From Gemmatimonadales bacterium (GTDB taxonomy: Bacteria; Gemmatimonadota; Gemmatimonadetes; Gemmatimonadales; GWC2-71-9), in assembly GCA_030601605.1 (NCBI GenBank), contig JAUVTI010000020.1:1-19160 (forward strand): 19,160 nucleotides of DNA, in the 5' to 3' direction. The position numbers and the translations under genes were made by a program. Position 1 is the first letter of the stretch; the number at the start of each line of letters is the position of its first letter. The notes under the pieces are model-generated. The model did not search any database. It saw nothing but the letters and a program-made list of their open reading frames with translations, and was not told where the DNA came from. This document shows positions 1 through 7,724 of the stretch, piece after piece.

Positions 1-1556
1 ATCACGAGCGCCCAGGCCATCTCGCCTTCCACGATGCCGGTGGCCATCAGCGCCATGAGTCCCGCCTGCGGCGCCGGCAGCTCGGCAGAGCCGATCGTGT
101 ACACGCGGTCCAGCGCCATCAGCGGCAGCGCCAGCACCATGGCTGCGAAGATCACACCGACGATCTCGCCGATCTCCATGCGCCACGGCGTGCCGCCCAG
201 GATGTGCCCCACCTTGAGGTCCTGCATCATGTCGCCCGCTACCCCCGCCGTGCAGCACACCACGCCGGCGACGCCGAGGACGCCCGCTACCCCCTGCACG
301 CTGGTCACGCCCATGGCGACCATCAGCACGGCCGCGATCAGCAACGCGGAGAGAGTGAGGCCTGAGATCGGGTTGTTGGAGCTGCCGATGAGGGCCACCA
401 GGTAGCCCGCCACGGCGGCGAACAGGAAACCGAGCACGACCATCACCAGGGTGAGCACCGCCGCACCCGTGATGGACTGCGCGAAATAGTAATAGAGGAA
501 GAATGTCGCGATCGCCGCGCCGCCGATGGCCACGAAGATCTTCTTCAATGGCAGGTCAATCTCGGTGCGGTCGCCGGCCGCATCACCGCCAGATACACCG
601 ATGTTCTTGAGCGCCTTGCCGATGCCTGTTATCAGCGACTCCCGCAGGTTGTACAGCGTGTAGAACGCCGCCACGATCATGGCGCCCACCGCCAGCGGGC
701 GGACCTGCTTCGACCAAACGTCCAGGGCCACATCGGTCCAGGTCTGATCCGCTGCGAGCCCCGCTCCCAGTCCAGGGTTCAGGAACAGGGCCAGCGGAAC
801 CAGCACTAGCCAACCCATCACGGCGCCGCTGAACAGCACGTTGGAGATGCGCGTCCCGACGATGTACCCCACGCCCATCAGCATCGGTGACGCGTTGGGC
901 GAGTAGGCCAGCATCCCGCCGGCGTACTCGATCCGTTGTCCCGCGATCTCGATGCTGGACCTGCCGAACGAGAAGAACCGGCTGGCGTGGTCCACCACCA
1001 GGTTGATGCCCCGCGAGTTCTTGAGCAGCTCCCAGAATCCGGCGAAACCCATGGCGACGAACAGGAACATCGCTCCGGTCTGGCCGCCCTGGCCCGCCTT
1101 CACGATCTCCGACGCTGCCACCGACTCGGGGAACGGCAGGTCCGCCTCCACCACCAGCGTGCGCCGCAGCACGATCACGAACAGCACGCCCAGGACACCG
1201 CCGATCAGCATGATCGCTGTGCTGGGGAGGTAGTGCAGCTCGTCCCACGCCCCGCTCAGCACGAACGCCGGGATGGTGAAGATGGCGCCGGCCACCAGCG
1301 CCTCACCTACCGACGCCGTGGTCCGGGCGATGTTCTCCTCGAGGATCGTGCCTCCGAATCCTCTGAGGACGGCCATCGCCACGACCGCCGCCGGGAAGGT
1401 GGCGGCCACCGTTAGGCCCGCAGTCATGCCCACATAGGCATTCGCGGCGCCCAGTACCACGGCCATGATGACACCGAGGATGAGAGCCTTGGCCGTCAGC
1501 TCCGCCATGCTCGTGGTGGCTGGGACGAACGGCGTAAACGACTTCTTATCTGCCAT
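1..1556 (-). CDS. OPT-family oligopeptide transporter (C-terminus beyond window edge)
   Basis: The minus strand reads open from ATG at 1556-1554 to the left edge, giving 518 residues of an almost wholly hydrophobic polytopic membrane protein. Recognisable OPT motifs occur in order: GGTILEENIARTT near residues 67-78, PFPESVAASEIV from about 141, SNNPISGLT at about 393-401, and AGDMMQDLKVGHILGGTPWR from about 438. This layout matches the prokaryotic OPT/YSL branch, proton-coupled importers of small peptides or peptide-like chelates in the inner membrane. Family members are usually 600-700 residues, so roughly 100-150 residues lie outside the window. The start is supported by GAGAG about 5 nt upstream and by a strong promoter at 1591-1620. 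Divergent neighbours are peptidases, which supports peptide rather than metal-chelate import, but the substrate is inferred. Confidence 0.93.
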   Translation of the reverse strand, partial: MADKKSFTPFVPATTSMAELTAKALILGVIMAVVLGAANAYVGMTAGLTVAATFPAAVVAMAVLRGFGGTILEENIARTTASVGEALVAGAIFTIPAFVLSGAWDELHYLPSTAIMLIGGVLGVLFVIVLRRTLVVEADLPFPESVAASEIVKAGQGGQTGAMFLFVAMGFAGFWELLKNSRGINLVVDHASRFFSFGRSSIEIAGQRIEYAGGMLAYSPNASPMLMGVGYIVGTRISNVLFSGAVMGWLVLVPLALFLNPGLGAGLAADQTWTDVALDVWSKQVRPLAVGAMIVAAFYTLYNLRESLITGIGKALKNIGVSGGDAAGDRTEIDLPLKKIFVAIGGAAIATFFLYYYFAQSITGAAVLTLVMVVLGFLFAAVAGYLVALIGSSNNPISGLTLSALLIAAVLMVAMGVTSVQGVAGVLGVAGVVCCTAGVAGDMMQDLKVGHILGGTPWRMEIGEIVGVIFAAMVLALPLMALDRVYTIGSAELPAPQAGLMALMATGIVEGEMAWALV

Positions 1557-1590
1557 AAGCACTCTCGGGATAAGGTCAAAAACCTCGCGC

Positions 1591-1620
1591 ATTGTAGTCC
1601 TTCATACAGAGCGCTGTCAA
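1591..1620 (-). promoter_or_regulatory. Sigma-70-type promoter of the OPT transporter gene
   Basis: Reading the minus strand, TTGACA (plus-strand 1620-1615) is followed by an 18-nt spacer and TACAAT (1596-1591). The -35 box is a perfect consensus and the -10 box has five of six consensus bases. Transcription would start near 1584 and give a leader of about 28 nt before the ATG at 1556. In a GC-rich genome such a match is unlikely by chance. No clear operator palindrome is visible beside it. Confidence 0.75.
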
Positions 1621-1649
1621 ACGGGCTCGTGCTCCGGTGACCGCCGCAG

Positions 1650-1675
1650 TAGAATACGGCTCTCACCAGGAGGGA
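1650..1675 (+). promoter_or_regulatory. Probable -10 box and ribosome binding site of pepD
   Basis: TAGAAT at 1650-1655 could be the -10 element of the divergent pepD promoter. The matching -35 position (about 1627-1632, TCGTGC) is poor, so the promoter is weak or tentative. The ribosome binding site AGGAGG at 1668-1673 is excellent, 4 nt before ATG 1678. It fixes the pepD start against the longer open frame that extends upstream into the transporter gene. Confidence 0.5.
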
Positions 1676-1677
1676 GC

Positions 1678-3129
1678 ATGACCTTCGTCGCGACACTCGA
1701 ACCCCAGGCCCTGTGGGGGCACTTCGACCAGATCCTCACCATTCCACGCGGCTCCAAGGAAGAGGAGCAAATGCGCCAGTACGTGATCGGCGTGGCGGAG
1801 CGGAATGGACTCGAATACGAAACCGATGCCGCCGGGAACGTGATCGTCCGCAAGCCCGGTACGGCAGGTCACGAGGGAGCGCCCTTCACCATCCTCCAGG
1901 CCCACCTGGACATGGTGAACGAGAAGAACTCTGACGTGGACCATGACTTCTCGAAGGACTCCATCAAGCCACAGCGGGACGGCGATTACCTCAAGGCGAC
2001 CGGCACGACGCTTGGCTCGGACAACGGAATCGGTGTTGCGACCATGCTCGCGATCCTCGAGTCCAAGGAGCTCGTGCACGGGCCGCTCGAGCTGCTGTTC
2101 ACGATCGACGAGGAGACCGGATTGACCGGAGCCGCCGAGCTGTCCGGCGAGATGCTGCGGGGACGCCAGCTCATCAATCTCGACTCCGAAGAGGAGAACG
2201 CGATCTACGTGGGCTGCTCGGGCGGTGCCGACAGCAACCTCACGCTGCCGCTGTCGACGGCGGCCGCACCCAAGGGCGCGGTCGCACTGCGCGTCCACAT
2301 GCACGGCATGAAGGGCGGCCACTCGGGCATCGACATTCCGCTGCAGCGGGGCAACGCCACCAAGCTCCTGGCTCGGGCGCTGTACGCGGTACACCCCGGC
2401 ACGCCGTTTCAACTGGCCGATATCGAGGGAGGCAACAAGCACAACGCAATCCCGCGAGAGTCATTCGCCACAGCAGTGCTCGCCAAGTCGGACGAGGCGG
2501 CCTTCAAGCACGCGCTCGAGGGTGAGCTCAGCGCCATCCAGGCGGAGTTCCGACCGGCCGAGCCGGGCATGGAGTTCGAGATAACGGGGACCGACGTGCC
2601 TGCCGAGGTGTGGGATGCCTCCACGACGGCTACCGCGCTGCAGTTGATCGACGCGCTGCCGCACGGCGTGTTGGCCATGAGCTACGACATCCCCGACCTG
2701 GTGGAGACGAGCACAAATCTCGCGACGGTCGCCGTGAAGGACGGTGCGCTGGCGATCGGGCTCAGCAGCCGCTCGTCGGTCGCGTCGGCGCTCACGGCGC
2801 TGCGCCAGCGCATCCGGGCCACCGCCCAGCTCGCCGGCGCCGAGGTGGAGGAGGGCAATGGCTATCCGGGCTGGCAACCCAACCTGAAGTCGCACGTGCT
2901 CGAGGTGCTGAAGGAGGTGCACGTGCGGGAGCTGGGCGTGGAGCCCGAGATGAAGGCGATCCACGCCGGGCTGGAGTGCGGCCTGATCGGCGAGAAGGTG
3001 CCCGGTATGGACATGGCCTCGTTCGGGCCCCAGATCGAGTTCCCGCACTCCCCCGACGAGCGTGTGAAGATCGATTCGGTGGAGCGCTTCTACCGAGTGG
3101 TGACGGGCACCCTGGAGGCGCTGGCCTAA
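1678..3129 (+). CDS. pepD: Aminoacyl-histidine dipeptidase (Xaa-His dipeptidase, M20 family)
   Basis: A 483-residue M20/M28-clan zinc dipeptidase, almost the length of E. coli PepD (485). It hydrolyses dipeptides, classically Xaa-His such as carnosine, in the cytoplasm. Metal ligands are visible: H76 in QAHLDMV, D115 in GSDNGIG, E146 after the catalytic E145 in IDEETG, D169 in NLDSEE and H457 in FPHSPDERV. All sit four residues before the positions I recall for Vibrio PepD. The lid (dimerisation) domain contains the HGMKGGHSGIDI and GGNKHNAIPRE signatures. The start at 1678 is chosen by its strong ribosome binding site; the open frame continues upstream to 1465 but that part overlaps the divergent gene and its promoter. 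Divergent from the OPT transporter, it would process imported peptides. Confidence 0.96.
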   Translation: MTFVATLEPQALWGHFDQILTIPRGSKEEEQMRQYVIGVAERNGLEYETDAAGNVIVRKPGTAGHEGAPFTILQAHLDMVNEKNSDVDHDFSKDSIKPQRDGDYLKATGTTLGSDNGIGVATMLAILESKELVHGPLELLFTIDEETGLTGAAELSGEMLRGRQLINLDSEEENAIYVGCSGGADSNLTLPLSTAAAPKGAVALRVHMHGMKGGHSGIDIPLQRGNATKLLARALYAVHPGTPFQLADIEGGNKHNAIPRESFATAVLAKSDEAAFKHALEGELSAIQAEFRPAEPGMEFEITGTDVPAEVWDASTTATALQLIDALPHGVLAMSYDIPDLVETSTNLATVAVKDGALAIGLSSRSSVASALTALRQRIRATAQLAGAEVEEGNGYPGWQPNLKSHVLEVLKEVHVRELGVEPEMKAIHAGLECGLIGEKVPGMDMASFGPQIEFPHSPDERVKIDSVERFYRVVTGTLEALA

Positions 3130-3150
3130 AGGGGGTAGCTTTGCTCCCCT
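3130..3150 (+). terminator. Small hairpin after pepD, possible weak terminator
   Basis: Directly after the pepD stop, AGGGG and CCCCT arms plus AGC/GCT around a TTT loop can form an 8-bp stem with a 2-nt bulge. No T-run follows, so it would be a weak intrinsic terminator or an RNA 3'-end stabiliser. The 3151-3208 remainder of the gap shows no convincing promoter. Confidence 0.4.
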
Positions 3151-3208
3151 AGATTAACGCAGGTCACTCACCACGGACCGCCGGGGGGACGGCCCGGCAG
3201 GATCGGAC

Positions 3209-4288
3209 GTGTCAACCGTGCCCAGATCTTCCTCGCTCGAGTTCCTGAAGCAATTGCTCGACACCCCGGGTCCGTCAGGGTTCGAGACCGCGCCGGCGCA
3301 GGTGTGGCGCGACGAGGCCGAAACGTTCGCGGAAGAGGTGTCCACCGACGTCTCCGGCAACTCGTTCGCCGCCATCAACACGGGCGGCAAGCCCCGCATC
3401 ATGCTCGCCGGTCACATCGACGAGATCGGCCTGATGATCGTCCACGTGGACGACGAGGGTTTCCTCTACTTCTCCACCATCGGTGGCTGGGACGCGCAGG
3501 TGCTGGTGGGCCAGCGCGTGGTGATCGTGGCGAGGAAGGGACCCGTGGAAGGGGTGATCGGAAAGAAGGCGGTGCACCTGCTCAATCCTGATGAGCGGGA
3601 CCAGGTCACCAAGCTGAGCTCCATGTGGATAGACATCGGGGCCAAGAACAAGCAGGACGCCCTCAAGCGGGTGCGGGTGGGCGACCCGGCGGTCGTGGCC
3701 TGTTCCGCGCTGGAGCTTCCCAACCGACGCATCGCCTCGCGCAGCATAGACAACCGGATCGGCGCGTACGTGGTGCTGGAGGCGCTCAGAAAGCGGAGCG
3801 CCCGCAAGCCGAAGGCCGCGGTCTACGCAGTGGCCACCGCACAGGAGGAGATCTCCTGGACCGGAGGCGGCGCCCGTACGGCCGCGGTGGGTCTGGAGCC
3901 GGATGTCGCGATCGTCGTGGACGTGACCACAGCGACGGACCATCCCAGCGTCGAGAAAAAGGAGCACGGGGACGTGAAGCTGGGCGGGGGGCCGGTGCTC
4001 TCGCGCGGCTCCGCCGTGAACCCCATGGTGTTCGAGTTGCTGGCCGACACGGCCAAGAAAGAGAAGATCCCCTACGCCCTGCAGGCGGCGCCGAAGGACA
4101 CGAGCACCGACGCCGACTCGATCTACACAGCGCTCAGGGGCATACCGACCGGCCTGGTGTCGGTGCCCAACCGGTACATGCACAGCCCGAACGAGATGGT
4201 GGACACGGCCGATCTGGAGCGCGCCGCCAAGCTCCTGGCCGCCTTCGCACGGCGGGTGGGGCAGAAGACCGACTTCACGCCACGATAG
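3209..4288 (+). CDS. M42-family aminopeptidase (glutamyl aminopeptidase / TET-like)
   Basis: A 359-residue member of peptidase family M42, cytosolic dinuclear-metal aminopeptidases that usually form dodecameric tetrahedral shells. The family signature residues are visible: H69 and D71 in AGHIDEIG, D181 in SIDNRIG, catalytic E213 followed by E214 in AQEEISW, D238 in VVDVTTATD, and H325 in NRYMHSPNEMVD. Length is normal (about 350). The GTG start at 3209 has AGGA at 3199-3202; a second in-frame GTG at 3218 cannot be excluded. The segment after the EE pair (ISWTGGGA) departs from the common VGLRGA, which may shift specificity. It probably works with the neighbouring PepD and M28 peptidases in finishing peptide breakdown. 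Substrate preference cannot be read from the sequence. Confidence 0.93.
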   Translation: MSTVPRSSSLEFLKQLLDTPGPSGFETAPAQVWRDEAETFAEEVSTDVSGNSFAAINTGGKPRIMLAGHIDEIGLMIVHVDDEGFLYFSTIGGWDAQVLVGQRVVIVARKGPVEGVIGKKAVHLLNPDERDQVTKLSSMWIDIGAKNKQDALKRVRVGDPAVVACSALELPNRRIASRSIDNRIGAYVVLEALRKRSARKPKAAVYAVATAQEEISWTGGGARTAAVGLEPDVAIVVDVTTATDHPSVEKKEHGDVKLGGGPVLSRGSAVNPMVFELLADTAKKEKIPYALQAAPKDTSTDADSIYTALRGIPTGLVSVPNRYMHSPNEMVDTADLERAAKLLAAFARRVGQKTDFTPR

Positions 4289-4292
4289 ATAC

Positions 4293-4342
4293 GGGGAACG
4301 GGGAAGGGTACGACGGTGCTGCAGTACCCCTCCCCGTTCCCC
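4293..4342 (+). terminator. Long near-perfect inverted repeat, probable transcription terminator
   Basis: GGGGAACGGGGAAGGGTAC at 4293-4311 pairs with GTACCCCTCCCCGTTCCCC at 4324-4342: 18 of 19 positions are Watson-Crick, the remaining one is A opposite C, and the loop is 12 nt. It begins 5 bases after the M42 stop and is followed by TTTCCCCTCTC, a pyrimidine tract poor in T. It is most simply a terminator between the M42 and M28 genes. The internal GGGGAA-type periodicity also fits a dispersed intergenic repeat. The rest of the gap, 4343-4428, is pyrimidine-rich and then carries the M28 ribosome binding site. Confidence 0.7.
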
Positions 4343-4428
4343 TTTCCCCTCTCGACCCCCTCTCCCTAGTTAAGTTTCGGGCCCTACTGACACAATTCGG
4401 GAGTATGCCGACGATGTTTGGAGCACAA

Positions 4429-5694
4429 ATGCGATCAACCGTGAGAGCCGCTGGCGTCCTGGCGGCCGTCCTCGCCCTGATGCCGAGCGCCGTGGCCGCC
4501 CAGTCCGCAGCGACTGCCGCTGCGGAACGCGTCGAGCATGACGTCTGGTACCTGGCCGCCGACGCCCGCGAGGGACGTGGCGTCGGGACCGCGGGGCTCG
4601 ACTCCGCCGCCCACTTCTTGGCCGGCCGGTTCGCCCAGATCGGGCTCGAGCCCGCCGGTACCGACGGGTACTTCCAGCCCTTCGAGATCGACCCCACCGC
4701 TCCCGGAGCCGCACACACCAACCTGGGCGGCACTCCGGTGATGAACGTGATCGGCGCCATTTCGGGCCGCGGCGCCCTCGCCAGCGAGGTGGTGGTGCTC
4801 GGAGCCCACTACGACCACCTCGGTTACGGCGGGTTCGGCAGCCTCGATCCCGACAGCAACGGGGTCATCCACAACGGGGCCGACGACAACGGCTCGGGCA
4901 CCGCCGCACTGATCGAGAGCGCCCGGCTGCTCGTGAACCGGAGCGCCGCCAGCCACCGCACGCTGCTGTTCGTCTCCTTCACCGCCGAGGAGATGGGACT
5001 GATCGGGTCGCAGCACTACGCCAGCCATCCGGTGCGGCCCAACGAGTCCACCTACGCGATGATCAACTTCGACATGGTGGGACGGCTGCGCTCGGACAGC
5101 CTCATCGTGATCGGCGTCGGCTCGGCCACGGAGTTGCGGGGGCTGGTCGAGTCGAGCAATCAGCGCTTCGGACTTGCGCTCAGCTGGCAGCCCGATCCCT
5201 GGGGCCGCAGCGACCATTCGTCGTTCTACGCCCAGCAAATCCCGGTCGTGCACTTCTTCACCAACCTGCACGAGGATTACCACCGCTCGACCGACGACTG
5301 GGACAAGATCAACTCCGCGGGCATTGCCAGGGTCGCGGCGCTGGCTGCCGACCTCGCATGGGATCTGGCCCAGCGGCCCGAGGGGCTCACCTTCCAGGAC
5401 GTGCCGCCACCGGCACCGGCCACGGCGCAGGCCGGACGCCGGGCCTCGCTCGGCACGATTCCGGACATGACGGCGTCCCCCGGAGGAGTGCGCATCACGG
5501 GCGTGCGGGCGGGGAGCGCCGCCGCAGAGGCCGGACTCCAGGGCGGCGATATCATCATGCAGATCGGCGAGCACGAGGTGCCCGACCTGAGGGGGCTGCA
5601 GCAGGCGCTGATGGCCCTGCAGGCTGGTGACACGGTGACGATCGTCTTCATGAGGGACGGCGAGCGGAAGGAAGCCACCGCGACGCTGAAGTAG
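4429..5694 (+). CDS. Secreted M28-family zinc peptidase with C-terminal PDZ domain
   Basis: A 421-residue exported metallopeptidase. The start at 4429 gives a textbook Sec signal peptide (MRSTVR, hydrophobic core, cleavage around AVAA-QS near residue 24) and has GGAG 5 nt upstream; in-frame ATGs at 4405 and 4414 are alternatives. M28 di-zinc residues are visible: H127 in GAHYDHLG, D153 in GADDNGSG, E187/E188 in FTAEEMG, D215 in NFDMVG and H285 in EDYHRSTDD. Residues about 345-420 form a PDZ-like domain (GVRITGVRAGSAAAEAGLQGGDII...). M28 enzymes are aminopeptidases or carboxypeptidases; the PDZ domain could position C-termini or a partner. It probably acts in the periplasm or outside the cell, producing short peptides that the OPT transporter could import. 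Confidence 0.93.
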   Translation: MRSTVRAAGVLAAVLALMPSAVAAQSAATAAAERVEHDVWYLAADAREGRGVGTAGLDSAAHFLAGRFAQIGLEPAGTDGYFQPFEIDPTAPGAAHTNLGGTPVMNVIGAISGRGALASEVVVLGAHYDHLGYGGFGSLDPDSNGVIHNGADDNGSGTAALIESARLLVNRSAASHRTLLFVSFTAEEMGLIGSQHYASHPVRPNESTYAMINFDMVGRLRSDSLIVIGVGSATELRGLVESSNQRFGLALSWQPDPWGRSDHSSFYAQQIPVVHFFTNLHEDYHRSTDDWDKINSAGIARVAALAADLAWDLAQRPEGLTFQDVPPPAPATAQAGRRASLGTIPDMTASPGGVRITGVRAGSAAAEAGLQGGDIIMQIGEHEVPDLRGLQQALMALQAGDTVTIVFMRDGERKEATATLK

Positions 5695-5711
5695 CCTCGG
5701 ATTCGGTGAAC

Positions 5712-6173
5712 ATGGCTGACACCGTCCTCAATCCGGAACCGATCGCGCGGGCCCTGCAGGGAGCCTTCTGCGGGGACGCCTCGCGCAAGGAGCTGCTCGA
5801 GCTCGTCGCCACCAAGATCAGGGCGGCGGGCTCGCCCTACTCGGGCGTGTACATGTACATGCTCCACGGCGACGAGCTCGTCCTCGAGGCATTCGACGGG
5901 CGTCCCACCGACCACACGCGCATACCAGTGGGCGAGGGAATGTGCGGCAGGGCGGTCGCCGAGCGGCGCGACCTCAACATCCCTGACGTCACACAGGCCG
6001 AGGGGTACCTCTCCTGCAGCGTGGAGACCCGGTCCGAGCTGGTGGTGCTCGTGCGCCGGCACGACGAGATCCTGGGACAGATAGACATCGACAGTGACGT
6101 TCCCAACGGGTTCGACGAGGCGGAAGAGCATGCAGTGAGGAAAGTCGCGGACGCACTCGCGGCCCTGCTGTGA
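5712..6173 (+). CDS. GAF-domain protein, free methionine-(R)-sulfoxide reductase-like
   Basis: A single GAF domain of 153 residues, the size of fRMsr (YebR/MsrC). The aligned core is clear: TRIPVGEGMCG at 69-79, NIPDV at 89-93, YLSCS at 99-103, SELVV, then QIDIDSD and FDEAEE. fRMsr enzymes reduce free methionine-R-sulfoxide with thioredoxin and use three cysteines. Here C78 and C102 remain, but the first, in the usual A-C-x-R-I-P, is H68. The enzyme may use the C78-C102 pair alone, or the domain may have become a sensor. Start ATG 5712 lacks a good ribosome binding site (GTG at 5706 is possible). The M28 gene ends 17 bases upstream and the next gene overlaps by 4 nt, so it is probably cotranscribed and translationally coupled. 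Confidence 0.8.
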   Translation: MADTVLNPEPIARALQGAFCGDASRKELLELVATKIRAAGSPYSGVYMYMLHGDELVLEAFDGRPTDHTRIPVGEGMCGRAVAERRDLNIPDVTQAEGYLSCSVETRSELVVLVRRHDEILGQIDIDSDVPNGFDEAEEHAVRKVADALAALL

Positions 6174-7039
6174 CGAAAGAACCGCCCGGGCTGAAAGCGA
6201 TCGAGGAGACCGTGTCGGTGGGCGGGGTCGAGCTCCACACCCGCACCGTCGGCGAGGGACCGGACGTAATCGTGCTGCACGGCGGGCCCGGAGCGCACCA
6301 CGACTATCTGTTGCCGCATTTCGACGCCCTGGCCACGGGGCGGCGCCTGCGCTATTACGATCAACGCGGCGGCGGGCGCTCCCCGGTGGGGCGCGACGTG
6401 CCGGTGGGGTGGCGCGAGCACGTAGCCGACCTGGATGCGCTCATCGACCACTGGAACGCGGCTCCAGCCACCATCGTCGGCTACTCGTGGGGTGGACTGC
6501 TCGCCCTGCTGTACGCCGCGACCCGCCCGGAGCGGGTTGGTCGGCTCGCATTGGTCTCGCCGGCCCCCGCATCTCCCGAGCACCGCGCCGAGTTCCAGCG
6601 ACGCTTTGCGGAGCGGATGGCACATCCTCTCGTGGTCGGCGCGCGCGAGGAGCTCAAGCAGTCGGACATCAGGCAGCGCGATCCTGACGAGTACCGTCGG
6701 CGGGCGTTCGAGCTCTCGGTGGCCGGCTACTTCAAGGACCCGGCACATGCGCAGGACCTCACGCCGTTTCGCGTAACCGGCCGCACCCAGCAGGCCGTGT
6801 GGGAGAGCGTCGCTCAGTCCGACCTCCGAACCGAGCTCACCGAGCTGTGCGAGCTCTCGATTCCGGCCCTCGTGATTCACGGTCGGCACGACCCGATCCC
6901 ACTCGAGACGGCCGAGAACGTCGCGAGCTGTCTCAGCGCCCGGCTCGAGGTGTTCGAGGGGTCCGGCCACGTTCCCTACGTGGAGGACTTCGAGGACTTC
7001 GTGGCCGTACTGGACTCCTTCCTGCCCAAGTCACCGTGA
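6170..7039 (+). CDS. Alpha/beta hydrolase, proline iminopeptidase-like (S33)
   Basis: A 289-residue alpha/beta-hydrolase. The oxyanion motif HGGPG is at 37-41, followed by DQRGGGRS, the nucleophile elbow GYSWGG with S106, the acid D241 in HGRHDPIP and the base H267 in GSGHVPYVE, so the triad is complete. HGGPG with DQRGxGxS is characteristic of prolyl aminopeptidases and close relatives that release N-terminal proline or cleave small amides. A cap region lies at about 135-210. Its start GTG overlaps the GAF gene stop (GTGA) and there is no separate ribosome binding site, which indicates translational coupling. With three peptidases upstream, a peptidase role is reasonable, but other hydrolases in this fold share the motifs, so the substrate is uncertain. 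Confidence 0.9.
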   Translation: MTKEPPGLKAIEETVSVGGVELHTRTVGEGPDVIVLHGGPGAHHDYLLPHFDALATGRRLRYYDQRGGGRSPVGRDVPVGWREHVADLDALIDHWNAAPATIVGYSWGGLLALLYAATRPERVGRLALVSPAPASPEHRAEFQRRFAERMAHPLVVGAREELKQSDIRQRDPDEYRRRAFELSVAGYFKDPAHAQDLTPFRVTGRTQQAVWESVAQSDLRTELTELCELSIPALVIHGRHDPIPLETAENVASCLSARLEVFEGSGHVPYVEDFEDFVAVLDSFLPKSP

Positions 7040-7701
7040 CCCGGCTCGACCCGTTCGACTTCGCGTTCGCCCCGTTGGCCGCAGAGCGCTTCCCCGTGAT
7101 CCAGGAAGAGGCGCGGCTCACGCGAAAGCACTCGGACGACCGAACCCAGTTCGCGATGCTGTCCTCGGTACAGCGAATCCTCTCCGACGTCGAGGAGCCG
7201 GAGGTCGTCGAGAGCGATGCTGCGGCCGCGGAGGCGTACCTCACCACCGTCTACGTCGCGTACCGCTTCTGGGAGGCGGGGAGGTCGGTGTTCTCGGTGT
7301 CCGTCCAAGACATCGAGGAGGTCGCTCTCGAAGCTGCTCCCGATACGTTCGCCGAGGTGCCGGGCGGGGCGTGCTACATCCAACTTCCGGAGCGTTGGTG
7401 CTGGGCGCAGGTCGATCCCGAGGCGCCGCACGAGCCGCTCGACGGGCTGTTCGTCGTGACGGGATCGCACGGCGAGGTCACGGTGCTCGCGGTGCTCGGG
7501 CTCCGGCCCGACCGGCCCGGGTTCAGTGAGGTGACCGTCGTGGCGCAGCCGGCCGACTTCATGGCCGCACAGCTGGAGGCCCGCGACCCGCCCTTCGCGC
7601 CCGTCGTCGAGGGCGGCGAGGAAGCCGGGCTCAAGTCCATCGTCACCGAGGGCGAGGTGTTGCATCTGGCCCTGGTCGCCCTGCTCGCGAGCCAGAGCTA
7701 G
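7036..7701 (+). CDS. Hypothetical protein, 221 residues, no recognised family
   Basis: I do not recognise this protein. GTG at 7036 overlaps the hydrolase stop (GTGA), giving 221 residues without signal peptide or membrane segment. It is acidic and rich in Ala, Val and Glu. The first third looks helical (APLAAERFPVIQEEARLTRK, an alanine run near SDAAAAEAYL). The centre has an aromatic and cysteine patch (GACYIQLPERWCWAQVDPEAPHEPLDGLFVV), and the last third alternates beta-like and charged stretches. Codon use resembles its neighbours, and the overlap with the previous gene argues that it is real. The open frame extends upstream to 6799, but that part overlaps the hydrolase in another frame and is not used. 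The nth start follows 23 nt after its stop. It is probably a cytoplasmic protein of unknown role. Confidence 0.75.
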   Translation: MTRLDPFDFAFAPLAAERFPVIQEEARLTRKHSDDRTQFAMLSSVQRILSDVEEPEVVESDAAAAEAYLTTVYVAYRFWEAGRSVFSVSVQDIEEVALEAAPDTFAEVPGGACYIQLPERWCWAQVDPEAPHEPLDGLFVVTGSHGEVTVLAVLGLRPDRPGFSEVTVVAQPADFMAAQLEARDPPFAPVVEGGEEAGLKSIVTEGEVLHLALVALLASQS

Positions 7702-7724
7702 CTTGTGAGCTCCCAAGGAGAGGC

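Noticed and set aside
34..405. Plus-strand open frame of 123 codons at the left edge, plus further frames at 936-1415.
   Set aside because: They lie opposite a clearly recognisable OPT transporter on the minus strand.
1465..1677. Upstream extension of pepD that would add 71 residues.
   Set aside because: It overlaps the divergent transporter gene and its promoter; the strong ribosome binding site at 1668-1673 and the family length favour ATG 1678.
3625..4428. Long open frame (about 268 codons) running through the M42 gene in another frame and continuing into the M28 gene.
   Set aside because: It has the arginine/glycine-rich composition of a frame shadow in GC-rich DNA; the M42 gene in the other frame has all its catalytic residues, and the M28 gene has its own signal peptide and ribosome binding site at 4429.
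4435..5574. A 379-codon antisense open frame opposite the M28 peptidase, and similar long antisense frames elsewhere (for example 14581-15987 and 17542-18876).
   Set aside because: They mirror codon-position GC bias of genuine plus-strand genes, show no recognisable motifs and have His/Arg/Val-rich shadow composition.
6799..7035. Upstream extension of the 221-residue hypothetical protein.
   Set aside because: It overlaps the hydrolase active-site region in another frame and is arginine-rich; GTG 7036 gives the usual 4-nt overlap.
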